Shown: piece by piece, positions 8,628 to 15,911 of the stretch
Layout: each line of letters starts with the position of its first letter
Position numbering within the stretch: the first letter of the stretch is position 1
Position numbers and translations under genes: made by a program
From: an uncultured Opitutia bacterium
Lineage (GTDB): Bacteria; Verrucomicrobiota; Verrucomicrobiia; Opitutales; Opitutaceae
DNA: 64,000 nt
Reading direction: 5' to 3'
Assembly (NCBI GenBank): GCA_903877135.1
Contig: CAIRCN010000068.1
Coordinates: 24,026-88,025 of the forward strand
Notes under the pieces: model-generated
What the model saw: the letters and a program-made list of their open reading frames with translations, nothing else
Told to the model about the DNA's origin: nothing
The model's database searches: none

Positions 8628-8634
8628 ACAGCGC

Positions 8635-10188
8635 CTACGGCTCGAGTCGCAAGCCACTGAGAGTGTAAGCCAGAGCGCGGGCGTTGGGGGCAACATTTTC
8701 CGGCTCGGGCAGAGCGTCAGAGTCGAGCGTCAGCGTCGCGCGCCCTTTGTGAAACTCCAATCCGGTGAGGCAAACCCAGCGGGCTTTTCTTTCGACCGGG
8801 CTCGACCAGACCGAGCTCCCCTCCTGCCGCACAGTGACGGTGCGCGGAGTGAATCCCGCCAGTTTCAGCCATACTTGCGGGGGCGGAGCGGACGCCGGCG
8901 CCCACAACTGCAGTTCCAGATGCGCAGTGCCTCCTGCCCAGGCCCACAAGCGCGAACCTGCGTGCTCGACGCTATACCAGCCGCTGCCAGCGCGGGCGAT
9001 CATGGCAGTTTCGCCGGTCCGCGCGGCAGCTATTTCGCCAGGCGTGTGTGGCACGTCCAACAGCGGCAACACGCCGCTAAGGAAGCCGAGGTTGCCCAGC
9101 ACGAGAAGCGCAAGCCCGCCACGGGTGCGGGGAGCGAGGGCGTTGAAGGCGAGGTGCAGCGGCAGCAGCACGCGGGCCGCGGCACCCGGCTGTCCGTCCC
9201 ACGGTGCGATGCCGAGGCAGAGCATGAGGCCGACGTAGCCGATGCCGAGCCGCCACCAGAGATTGTCCCACGCCGGGCGCAGCAGCAGCCAGGTGGCCTG
9301 CACGGTGAGGGCGAGCAGAGTGAGTAGCGTCGCCCAGAACAGCAGCGAAAAATCACCGCGCCCAAGATCGGCGAGGCAGCCGCGCCATTTTCCGACGAAG
9401 GCGAGACCGGGCCAGGAGAAGTTACACCAGCCGGCATCGACGGGTCCGGCCATGACTCGCACATAAACCAGCCAGACCGCCAGCGGAGCTGCGACCACGG
9501 CGACGCGCAGCAGATGCCGGGGCCAGATGCCGGCACGCAACGCCAGGGCCGCCAGTAGCGAGGTCTCGCGCGCCAGCGCGGCGGCGGCCAGCCAGCCCAT
9601 CGCGCCGCCGCGGCGGCCGCGCTCCCCCACAACCATGGCGGCCACGATAAGCAGCAGCGCCGGCAAATCCGTAAGCGCAAGACGCACGCTGGCGAGCACA
9701 CCGGCCGAGAACATCAGTCCGGCCCACGCGATGACGTTGTGTAGCGAGCGCGGTGGAAACACCGCGAGCAGCAGCGCACCCAGCACGAGCCAGCACAGCG
9801 GATTAAGCAGTGCGTATGTGTCGAGCGCCCGAACGGGGTCGCCTAACGCGAGCGCCCAAGCAGCCCAACTCGCCAGGATACGGTGGGCGCGGTAGGAAAA
9901 ACCATCCATCGCCACCGCCAACGCAGGATCACGCAGCGTGGGCCGACACGCGAGTTGAGCGTAGTAGAGCCCGTCGTAGCCCCCGGTGTCGCGATAGATG
10001 AAAACCGGCCGCTCGCGCAACTCGTGTAGCATGATCGTCTCATTGCTCTCATCGAGTTGGAAGAAGGCGGTGAAACCATAAACCGGATGATAGAACCGCA
10101 GGACCAGCGCGAGAAACCCGGCGACCAGCAGGACGATGCAGCCCAGCCAGACGAAACGGGCGGACGAAAGATGCGCCGGAGGGATCAT
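8635..10188 (-). CDS. Polytopic membrane protein, possibly GT-C-like
   Basis: The protein, 517 residues from the ATG at 10188, has an N-terminal transmembrane helix, a periplasmic loop with RDTGGYDGLYYAQLACRP, about nine further hydrophobic segments and a soluble C-terminal domain of roughly 140 residues. The GYDGxYY loop after the first helix recalls integral membrane proteins linked to cell-surface polymer assembly, where such loops sit in GT-C-type folds. I cannot name the family with confidence. The open frame reaches 10290, but the extra N-terminus is Arg-rich and unlikely. It ends seven bases from the convergent lipoate ligase gene. Confidence 0.7.
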   Translation of the reverse strand: MIPPAHLSSARFVWLGCIVLLVAGFLALVLRFYHPVYGFTAFFQLDESNETIMLHELRERPVFIYRDTGGYDGLYYAQLACRPTLRDPALAVAMDGFSYRAHRILASWAAWALALGDPVRALDTYALLNPLCWLVLGALLLAVFPPRSLHNVIAWAGLMFSAGVLASVRLALTDLPALLLIVAAMVVGERGRRGGAMGWLAAAALARETSLLAALALRAGIWPRHLLRVAVVAAPLAVWLVYVRVMAGPVDAGWCNFSWPGLAFVGKWRGCLADLGRGDFSLLFWATLLTLLALTVQATWLLLRPAWDNLWWRLGIGYVGLMLCLGIAPWDGQPGAAARVLLPLHLAFNALAPRTRGGLALLVLGNLGFLSGVLPLLDVPHTPGEIAAARTGETAMIARAGSGWYSVEHAGSRLWAWAGGTAHLELQLWAPASAPPPQVWLKLAGFTPRTVTVRQEGSSVWSSPVERKARWVCLTGLEFHKGRATLTLDSDALPEPENVAPNARALAYTLSGLRLEP

Positions 10189-10198
10189 GTCTTTGCGC

Positions 10199-10634
10199 TC
10201 ATTTCGCCGGCATCGAGGCCGGCGCCGGTTCCCAGAAGTAGTGCCCTGTCTTGACGCGCTTCCAGCGGATAAAAATCGCGGTGGCAGCAATCACGAGGAG
10301 GGCAAACAATATCACCACACAGTGGCGCTGTTTTGCGGCCTCCTTGTGTTTGTAAGGAGCCTCCAGCAGCCGTTACCTTCGAGGAACGGGCCGAGTGTGC
10401 GCCGGCGAAGTTTGAGCCATGCGCTGATCTTCGAAGGGCCGAAAATGCCGAAGATGATGCCCAAAACACCGATCGCCATCCACGCACCAAGGCCGAAGAA
10501 CACACACATGATTGGCCAAACGCGGCGGTGATGCTATCAAGCGCTGCTAGATCGGCCCCGGTCCTAAGGGAGACCTGATCGAGTCCGTAGGTGCGAAAGA
10601 ATTTCGACGGCTGGGACACGTCTGAGGTGGACAT
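10199..10634 (-). pseudogene. Frame-shifted remnant of a small membrane protein gene
   Basis: Protein-like sequence runs leftward but changes frame twice. From ATG 10634 one frame reads MSTSDVSQPSKFFRTYGLDQ. A second frame around 10518-10380 gives a membrane helix (AWMAIGVLGIIFGIFG) followed by KISAWLKLRRRTLGPFLEGNG. The third frame, from about 10380 to the stop at 10199, reads RLLEAPYKHKEAAKQ and a second helix (CVVILFALLVIAATAIFI), ending WEPAPASMPAK. No single frame covers these parts. It looks like a decayed gene or one with assembly errors. The segment KLRRRTLGPFLEGNG resembles a motif of two-helix membrane proteins of unknown function that I have seen in this phylum. Confidence 0.5.
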
Positions 10635-10682
10635 GGCACGAATTTTGGGAGCCCGCGGCCGGTCTGCAATATTACTCTCCGA

Positions 10683-11930
10683 TCACGGCGCGCGCCGGAG
10701 GCTCAGCACGCACTCGAGGTGACGCGTCTGGGGGAAGAGGTCGAAAGGTTGCACAGCGGTCAGTGCGTAGCCAGCGGCGAGGAAATTTTTCAGGTCGCGC
10801 ATCTGCGTGGCCGGGTCGCAGGAGACGTAAACCACGGCGCGCGGGCCGAAGGCGAAAAGCTGCGCGAGGAACGCCGCGTCGCAGCCTTTGCGCGGCGGGT
10901 CGATGACGACCACGGTGTCTGCCGGTGGAAATGCGAGCCCGGCGAAGATCGCGGCGGCATCGCCGGCCTGGAACGTGGCGTTGGCGATACCGTTGGCAGT
11001 GGCGTTTTCACGGGCAAACCGGATACTGCTCTCGCTGATCTCCACACCCGCCACGCGTTCAAACGCCGGCGCCGCCGTGAGCGCGAAGAGTCCGCTGCCG
11101 CAGTAAGCGTCGACGAGAAAGCGCGCGCCGCTGGCGGCGGCCTGCGCGCGCACGTAGCCGGTGAACGAGGGCAAAATGAAGGGATTGTTCTGGAAAAAAT
11201 CACGCGCGAGGAAGTGCAATTTCAGGTCGCCCACCGTCTCAGTGACGATGGCTTCGTAATCGGTTGTCACCGTGCCCGAGGCATCGCGGAGCAGGAGCGT
11301 GGCGCCGCGGGTGTAGGTTTCGCGCCGCGCCTGCACCCTAGCGCGCACCTCTGTCAGGCGGGCGTTGATCGCATCGGTCGCGATGTCGCAGTGGGGCACG
11401 TCCACGATGTCGAAGCGCGTGCCCTGGCGGAGAAAGCCGATCGGCACCGGGGCGCCCGAGCCGGGAGTGCGCGGCGGGTTGAAATGCGGAGTGACCTTCG
11501 AGCGGTATCCGAATTCGCGCGGCGAGGCGATGACCGGGGTCACCGAAAACTCGATGCCCACCATGTGCCGGAGCAACTCGGTCACCTGACGTTGCTTCCA
11601 CTTAAGCTGCTCCATGTAGGAGAGGTGCTGGTATTGGCAGCCGCCGCAGCGACCGTAGAGCGCACAGCGGGGCGTGACCCGATCCGGCGAGGATGTGACG
11701 ACGGCGACAAGTTCAGCGTCGGAGAAATTTTTCTGGTTGCGGAAGACACGGGCGCGGACGCGTTCGCCGGGGAGCGTGAACGGCACCATCACGACCCATT
11801 TGGCCTCGGTCTCACCGGGCAGCGTCACGCGGCCGAGGCCGGAGCCGAGGTTGGTGAGCGTGGTGATATCCAACTCGATTTCCTCGTGGTAGGCGAACGG
11901 ACGGTCGTTGAATGATTTCTTATTTCCCAC
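10683..11930 (-). CDS. TrmA/RlmD-type 23S rRNA/tRNA (uracil-5-)-methyltransferase
   Basis: This 415-residue class I SAM methyltransferase makes 5-methyluridine in RNA. The N-terminal TRAM domain reads LDITTLTNLGSGLGRV. An Fe-S binding set is visible as PRCALYGRCGGCQYQHL. SAM binding is at DAYCGSGLFAL, and the catalytic segment VIDPPRKGCD is followed by YVSCDPATQMRDL, which carries the nucleophilic Cys. RlmD-like (RumA) is favoured by the Cys cluster, but the target base is not certain. The open frame extends to 12011. I chose GTG 11930 because the upstream codons are low-complexity repeat. A TTG inside GAGTTGGAT near 11880 is an alternative. Confidence 0.85.
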   Translation of the reverse strand: MGNKKSFNDRPFAYHEEIELDITTLTNLGSGLGRVTLPGETEAKWVVMVPFTLPGERVRARVFRNQKNFSDAELVAVVTSSPDRVTPRCALYGRCGGCQYQHLSYMEQLKWKQRQVTELLRHMVGIEFSVTPVIASPREFGYRSKVTPHFNPPRTPGSGAPVPIGFLRQGTRFDIVDVPHCDIATDAINARLTEVRARVQARRETYTRGATLLLRDASGTVTTDYEAIVTETVGDLKLHFLARDFFQNNPFILPSFTGYVRAQAAASGARFLVDAYCGSGLFALTAAPAFERVAGVEISESSIRFARENATANGIANATFQAGDAAAIFAGLAFPPADTVVVIDPPRKGCDAAFLAQLFAFGPRAVVYVSCDPATQMRDLKNFLAAGYALTAVQPFDLFPQTRHLECVLSLRRAP

Positions 11931-12018
11931 GGAATACACGGAACACACAGAATTCGTGGCGGCGAGGAAAAGGATTTTGTCTTTTGGGCCATTCCGTGTG
12001 TTTCTTCTCATCTGTGGG
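11926..12018. repeat. Imperfect hairpin repeat between divergent methyltransferase genes
   Basis: CCCAC (11926-11930) and GTGGG (12014-12018) bound a stretch with CACGGAATACACGGAACACA on one side and ATTCCGTGTGTTTCTTC on the other, which can pair imperfectly. This wording is typical of non-coding dispersed filler repeats. Both neighbouring frames stay open through it, which makes long false N-termini. The best GTG starts of both neighbours lie within its two ends. Confidence 0.55.
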
Positions 12019-12823
12019 CCCTCCTCCCGAAAAGATTTCCAGCCTCCAGAATCCGCGCGTGAAGCAGTTGGTGAAGCTGCGCGACCGACGGTCGCGCGAC
12101 GAGGCGGGCGTCTTTCTCGTCGAGGGTTACCGCGAGATTCGCCGCGCGCTCGAGAAACGGTTCGCTCTACAGGAGATCTATTTTTCCCCCGAGTGGTTTT
12201 TGGGCGAGAACGAGCCGGCGTTGATCGTGCAGGCTCGCGCCGCCGGGGCCCAGGCGTTTGAGCTGTCCAAGGACGCCTTTGCCAAAGTCGCCTACCGTGA
12301 GCGGCCCGACGGGCTGCTGGCCGTGGCGCCGCAGTGGAAGCGCGCGCTCGGCGATCTCGCGCTGCCTACCGTATCGTTTCTCCTCGTGGTGGAGGCGATC
12401 GAGAAGCCGGGCAACCTCGGCACCATCTTGCGCAGCGCGGACGCGGCGGGATGCGACGCCGTGATCGTTTGCGACCCGGTGACGGATATTTTTAACCCCA
12501 ACGTCGTGCGTGCCTCGACTGGCGTGTTGTTTTCCGTGCCGCTTGTCGTCGAGGAAAGCGCGCGAGTGTTGGCGTGGCTGCGGGAAAAGGGCGTGCACAC
12601 GGTGGCGACGACGCCGTCCGCCAAGAAAATCTACTCGGACGCGGACCTGCGCGGCCCACTGGCGGTGGTAATGGGTAGCGAGCAATACGGGCTGAGCGAG
12701 TTCTGGCTGAAAAACGCCGACCTGCCCGTGCGCATCCCGATGGCGGGTCAGGCCGACTCGCTGAACGTCGCGATGGCGACGATCATCACGCTGTTCGAAG
12801 CCGTGCGGCAGCGGACTGCTTGA
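12014..12823 (+). CDS. SpoU/TrmH-family RNA 2'-O-methyltransferase
   Basis: The 269-residue SPOUT enzyme has an N-terminal substrate-binding part (SLQNPRVKQLVKLRDRRSR, FLVEGYREIRRAL) and a C-terminal knotted SAM-binding domain. Its motifs are VEAIEKPGNLGTILRSADAAG, DIFNPNVVRASTGVLF, VMGSEQYGLS and PMAGQADSLNVAMA. It methylates a ribose 2'-OH in rRNA or tRNA, and the site is unknown. The frame is open back to 11912, but that part is repeat sequence, so I chose GTG 12014. The 3' end overlaps the convergent oleD-like gene by 38 bases. Confidence 0.87.
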   Translation: MGPPPEKISSLQNPRVKQLVKLRDRRSRDEAGVFLVEGYREIRRALEKRFALQEIYFSPEWFLGENEPALIVQARAAGAQAFELSKDAFAKVAYRERPDGLLAVAPQWKRALGDLALPTVSFLLVVEAIEKPGNLGTILRSADAAGCDAVIVCDPVTDIFNPNVVRASTGVLFSVPLVVEESARVLAWLREKGVHTVATTPSAKKIYSDADLRGPLAVVMGSEQYGLSEFWLKNADLPVRIPMAGQADSLNVAMATIITLFEAVRQRTA

Positions 12824-13823
12824 GGTGTCCGACCAGTTCAGCTGTGCCGGCGGCCATGGTGATGCGCGGGGAGTAGCCGAGGTCGCGGAGGGCGGCGGTG
12901 AGGTCGAACCAGTGGTCTTTCGCCAACTCGGCGGCGACGAAGCGCGTCATCGGCGGTTCGGTGCGGAGCGGGAGCAGGCTCCACGCGGCTTCGCATACAG
13001 CGCCAAGGGCGGCGGCGGCGCGGAGGGAAATTTTTTTCGTTACGGGCTGTTCGCCAAGGGCGGCGAGCAGTGCGTTGATCCAGTCCCAGAGCACGACGGG
13101 TTCACCGTTCGTGATGAAGTAGGCGCGGCCGGCGGCGGTCGAATTCGGGCGCGAGAGGACTTGCTCGGCAAGCAGGTGGGCATCAACAGCGTTTTCGACG
13201 TGGACCATATCGACACGGTTATGGCCGGTGCCCACGATGCGCAGGCGGCCGACGCGGGCCCGGGCCAGCACGCGGGGCACGAGGTGCGGGTCGCCCACGC
13301 CCCAGATGAGGTGCGGGCGCAGCGCGACGGTGCGGAGTTTTTCGGAATTGGCGGCAAGGACTTCGCACTCGGCGATGGCCTTCGTGAGCGGATAGGGACT
13401 CGGGCAGGCGGTGGTAAGGGGCAGTGACTCGTTGGCGCCGGCGAGGTCGCCGCCATGGTAAACCACACTCGGCGTGCTGGTGTAGACGAGGCGCGCGCCG
13501 CCGTGCTCGCGGCAGCCGGCGAGCACCGCGCGGGTGCCGAGGACGTTGGTGCGGAAGAAACTGTCGTAGCGGCCCCAGACGCCGACCTTTGCGGCGACGT
13601 GAAAGACGGTGCCTATGCCAGCACAGGCGGCGCGGACGGCGGCGGTGTCGTCGAGCGAGGCGCGGATGAAGCGCACGCCGCGTTTTTCGAGTTCGGGCGC
13701 GGGCGTGCGGGCGAGGACGGTGACGGGGCGGCCTTGCGCGAGGAGGCGTTCCACGAGGTGGCGGCCGAGGAAGCCGGTGCCGCCGGTGACTAGGACGGGG
13801 GAAGTTGGAGCGGGGGCCGTCAC
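12786..13823 (-). CDS. oleD: OleD-like NADPH 2-alkyl-3-oxoalkanoate reductase
   Basis: The 345-residue short-chain extended dehydrogenase carries LVTGGTGFLGRHL (dinucleotide binding), HVAAKVGVWG, YTSTPSVVYHGGD and the catalytic YPLTKA (Tyr and Lys). Together with the adjacent OleC it fits OleD of the olefinic hydrocarbon pathway, which reduces the beta-keto acid made by OleA to a beta-hydroxy acid. Taken alone it could be a sterol or 3-beta-HSD-type reductase, so the call leans on the neighbour. The open frame runs to 14009 but overlaps oleC with Pro-rich nonsense. GTG 13823, 16 bases after the oleC stop, is the likely start. Confidence 0.8.
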   Translation of the reverse strand: MTAPAPTSPVLVTGGTGFLGRHLVERLLAQGRPVTVLARTPAPELEKRGVRFIRASLDDTAAVRAACAGIGTVFHVAAKVGVWGRYDSFFRTNVLGTRAVLAGCREHGGARLVYTSTPSVVYHGGDLAGANESLPLTTACPSPYPLTKAIAECEVLAANSEKLRTVALRPHLIWGVGDPHLVPRVLARARVGRLRIVGTGHNRVDMVHVENAVDAHLLAEQVLSRPNSTAAGRAYFITNGEPVVLWDWINALLAALGEQPVTKKISLRAAAALGAVCEAAWSLLPLRTEPPMTRFVAAELAKDHWFDLTAALRDLGYSPRITMAAGTAELVGHLKQSAAARLRTA

Positions 13824-13839
13824 GGGGCAGGCGGCAGGA

Positions 13840-15591
13840 TCAGCGTTTGGGTTCGACCTCGAAGCCCTTGGCGGTGGCGGCCCAACGGGCGAGGGCGAGG
13901 CGGTGAATCTTGGCGTTGTGGCGGACATCCACCGGGAAGCGCGGGTGAAAATAGTAGGTGCGGATGGCGGCGGTGTGCGGCTGAGCCACGGCGAGGGCGC
14001 AGAGTTCACGTGCGAGGTGGCGGCGCGCGGTGGAGTTTTTCAACGTCGCCTCGACGACGAGCGCCGGGCGTTGCTGGCCGCGGGGGCCGAGCCCGATGAG
14101 GGCGCAGCGGGCCGCGCGCGGGTGGCAGCGGAAAACCTGCTCGCACGGTTCGGTGTGGAGTGTGCCGGAGGAGGTCTCGACGCGCTCGGCCTTGCGTCCG
14201 CAGAACCAGAGGCGACCGGAGGCGTCGAGATAGCCGCAGTCGCCCATGCGGTGCCAGACCGCCGCGCCGGTAGGCACGGCGGAAGTGGCAAGTGCCAAGT
14301 GGGATGTTCCAAAAGACTCCGGTGCGCTGGTAGGAGCGATTTCTCGAGATTTGTCACTTGTCACTTGGATTTTGGCGGCGGCGGTGGCCTTGGGGAAGGC
14401 GTCGTAGGTCTGCGTGACGACAGGGCCGCGGACGATGATTTCTCCAATTTCGCCGGGCGGTAGTTCGCGGGCGTCGGTAAGGGCGATAATTTTGACTTCG
14501 ATTTCGGCGACGGGGCGGCCGACGCAGGCGCCGCAGGGCGCGACAAAAGTGTTACCTATTAGGTGACACTTTTTGAGAGCGAGGGCGGCGATTTCAGCCG
14601 ATGAGACAGTGGCGACGGGGAGGGCTTCGGTGGCGCCGTAGGGGCTATGAAGCTGGCCGTTGGGCAAGAAGGTGAGGGAGGTTTCCCAGAGGGCGGCGGG
14701 CACAGGCGCGCCGGCGCAGAGGACGCGGCGGAGCGAGGGGAGCGTGATGCGGTTGGCGACGCAGTGGTCGCCGATCTTGCGCCAGAGCGTGGGCGAACCG
14801 AAGGAGTTGGTGACGTTTTCCTGGCTGATGGCTTGGACGATTTTCGCGGGGTCCACCTCGGCGGGCCGGCGCGGGTCGATCTCGGGCACGATGGTCGTCA
14901 TGCCGAGCGCGGGGTTAAAGAGCGCGAAAATCGGCAGCAACGGCAGGTCGATCTCGCCGGGGACGATGCCGTAGGTGTCGCCGATGAGACGGACTTGGGC
15001 GTCGAACATGCCGTGTTCGTAGCAGACGCCCTTGGGCGCACCGGTGGACCCGGAGGTGAAGAGGATAGCAGCCAATTCGTCCGCGGCGCACGAGGCGGTT
15101 TCTGATTTTGGATTTTGGATTTTCGATTTTGGATTGGACAGCCGGGCGGTGAGGGAGCCGGGGGCGAAGACGCGGACGGCTACGGTGGCGAATTTTCGCG
15201 AGAAGAGGTGGCTGACGAGCTGAGCGAGCGGGAGGCCGACAATGGCGCGGGGGCGTGCGTGCGCGACGCAGGCGAGGAACGTTTTCAGGCCCATGCCCGG
15301 GTCGATTACGACGGGCACGGCACCGAGGCGGAACAGCGCGAAGGCGGAGGCGATGAGCGGCAGGCCCTGCCGGACCATGACGAGCGTGCGGTCCCCTCGC
15401 CTCACCCCGGCGGCAGCGAGCCGCGTGTGCCATGCGGCTACTTCGGCGTCGAGTTCTGCGAAGGTCAGCGCGAGATAGTTGATGTCGCCGGTGCGCGTGC
15501 GGCCGCGGGGCACCTTGAGGGCAGTGCGAGCGGGTTGCTGTGCAGCCATGAGCCCAAGGTGGCGGGCAATGTTGGCGTTGTCGGCAGGCAT
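13840..15591 (-). CDS. oleC: OleC-like beta-lactone synthetase (AMP-binding family)
   Basis: The 583-residue ANL-family enzyme shows AILFTSGSTGAPKGV (P-loop), MFDAQVRLIGDTYGI, LPIFALFNPALGMTT, FGSPTLWRKIGD, LHSPYGATEALPVATV, HRMGDCGYLDASGRLWFCGRK and RVETSSGTLHTEPCE. These match OleC, which uses ATP to turn a beta-hydroxy acid into a beta-lactone before OleB removes CO2. Two stretches do not belong to the family. NPKSKIQNPKS (about 15105-15137) is a 7-base tandem repeat, and VTSDKS...TSHLALATS (about 14289-14367) is an inverted-repeat element. Both keep the frame, so the enzyme may still work. OleA and OleB are not in this window. Confidence 0.85.
   Translation of the reverse strand: MPADNANIARHLGLMAAQQPARTALKVPRGRTRTGDINYLALTFAELDAEVAAWHTRLAAAGVRRGDRTLVMVRQGLPLIASAFALFRLGAVPVVIDPGMGLKTFLACVAHARPRAIVGLPLAQLVSHLFSRKFATVAVRVFAPGSLTARLSNPKSKIQNPKSETASCAADELAAILFTSGSTGAPKGVCYEHGMFDAQVRLIGDTYGIVPGEIDLPLLPIFALFNPALGMTTIVPEIDPRRPAEVDPAKIVQAISQENVTNSFGSPTLWRKIGDHCVANRITLPSLRRVLCAGAPVPAALWETSLTFLPNGQLHSPYGATEALPVATVSSAEIAALALKKCHLIGNTFVAPCGACVGRPVAEIEVKIIALTDARELPPGEIGEIIVRGPVVTQTYDAFPKATAAAKIQVTSDKSREIAPTSAPESFGTSHLALATSAVPTGAAVWHRMGDCGYLDASGRLWFCGRKAERVETSSGTLHTEPCEQVFRCHPRAARCALIGLGPRGQQRPALVVEATLKNSTARRHLARELCALAVAQPHTAAIRTYYFHPRFPVDVRHNAKIHRLALARWAATAKGFEVEPKR
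14289..14367. repeat. Inverted-repeat element inserted in frame in oleC
   Basis: Arms CAAGTGCCAAGTG (14289-14301) and CACTTGTCACTTG (14355-14367) are complementary at 12 of 13 positions and each holds two CAAGTG/CACTTG units. The enclosed DNA encodes a segment foreign to OleC enzymes, just before the conserved WHRMGD motif. It looks like a small palindromic element tolerated within a coding sequence. Confidence 0.6.
15105..15137. repeat. ATTTTGG 7-base tandem array in oleC
   Basis: About 4.7 copies of ATTTTGG (one copy ATTTTCG, the last shortened) form the array. Read on the minus strand it gives NPKSKIQNPKS, a translation commonly seen from non-coding filler repeats. It lies in the linker before the ATP-binding loop of OleC. 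Its length keeps the reading frame. Confidence 0.7.
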
Positions 15592-15649
15592 CCGGGCGAG
15601 TCACGCAGAGGGTGGCGGAGTGGGCAACAAAAAGGGCCACGGTCCTCGA

Positions 15650-15666
15650 GCCGGCAGGGTGCCGGC
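15650..15666. repeat. Short palindrome GCCGGC-AGGGT-GCCGGC
   Basis: Two self-complementary GCCGGC blocks (15650-15655 and 15661-15666) lie five bases apart in the gap between the oleC start and a small lipoprotein gene. The surrounding CGAG...CGCTAC extends the pattern. It resembles REP-like intergenic palindromes and has no T tract. Confidence 0.45.
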
Positions 15667-15684
15667 GCTACTTCGACACCTGGC

Positions 15685-15864
15685 TCAGTAATCGTGAAAG
15701 GTTAGCAAGCCCCACAACACGGAAATCCTGGTGCCGGAGGCGGTCATCACACCGCCGAGCACGGTGGTGGTTTTGCCGCCGCTGACGGTCGGATGGGTGG
15801 TGCAACCGGCGGCCGCTGCCAGCATGGCGAGGGTGATGGAAAACTTCAGGGGTTTGAAGTTCAT
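15685..15864 (-). CDS. Tiny lipoprotein of unknown function
   Basis: The 59-residue product from ATG 15864 begins MNFKPLKFSITLAMLAAAAGC, a complete lipoprotein signal with lipobox AAAGC. The mature peptide is about 38 residues and reads TTHPTVSGGKTTTVLGG followed by WGLLTFHDY. It should be lipidated and membrane-anchored. The open frame extends to 15960, but the signal peptide fixes the start. I do not recognise a family. It lies between the RNase D stop and oleC on the same strand as both. Confidence 0.65.
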   Translation of the reverse strand: MNFKPLKFSITLAMLAAAAGCTTHPTVSGGKTTTVLGGVMTASGTRISVLWGLLTFHDY

Positions 15865-15911
15865 GGGTGGAAAGATGAGGTGAGGCGGCCCCCGGCCTGG
15901 CAATATGGAAG

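Noticed and set aside
10185..10634. A single 149-residue gene
   Set aside because: Only its first 40 or so residues look protein-like. The rest is Cys/Arg/Ser-rich, and the membrane helices lie in the other two frames, so a remnant is a better reading.
15105..15137. CRISPR-like repeats
   Set aside because: The 7-base units are direct tandem copies without spacers and lie within a coding gene. No array of spaced repeats or cas gene is present.
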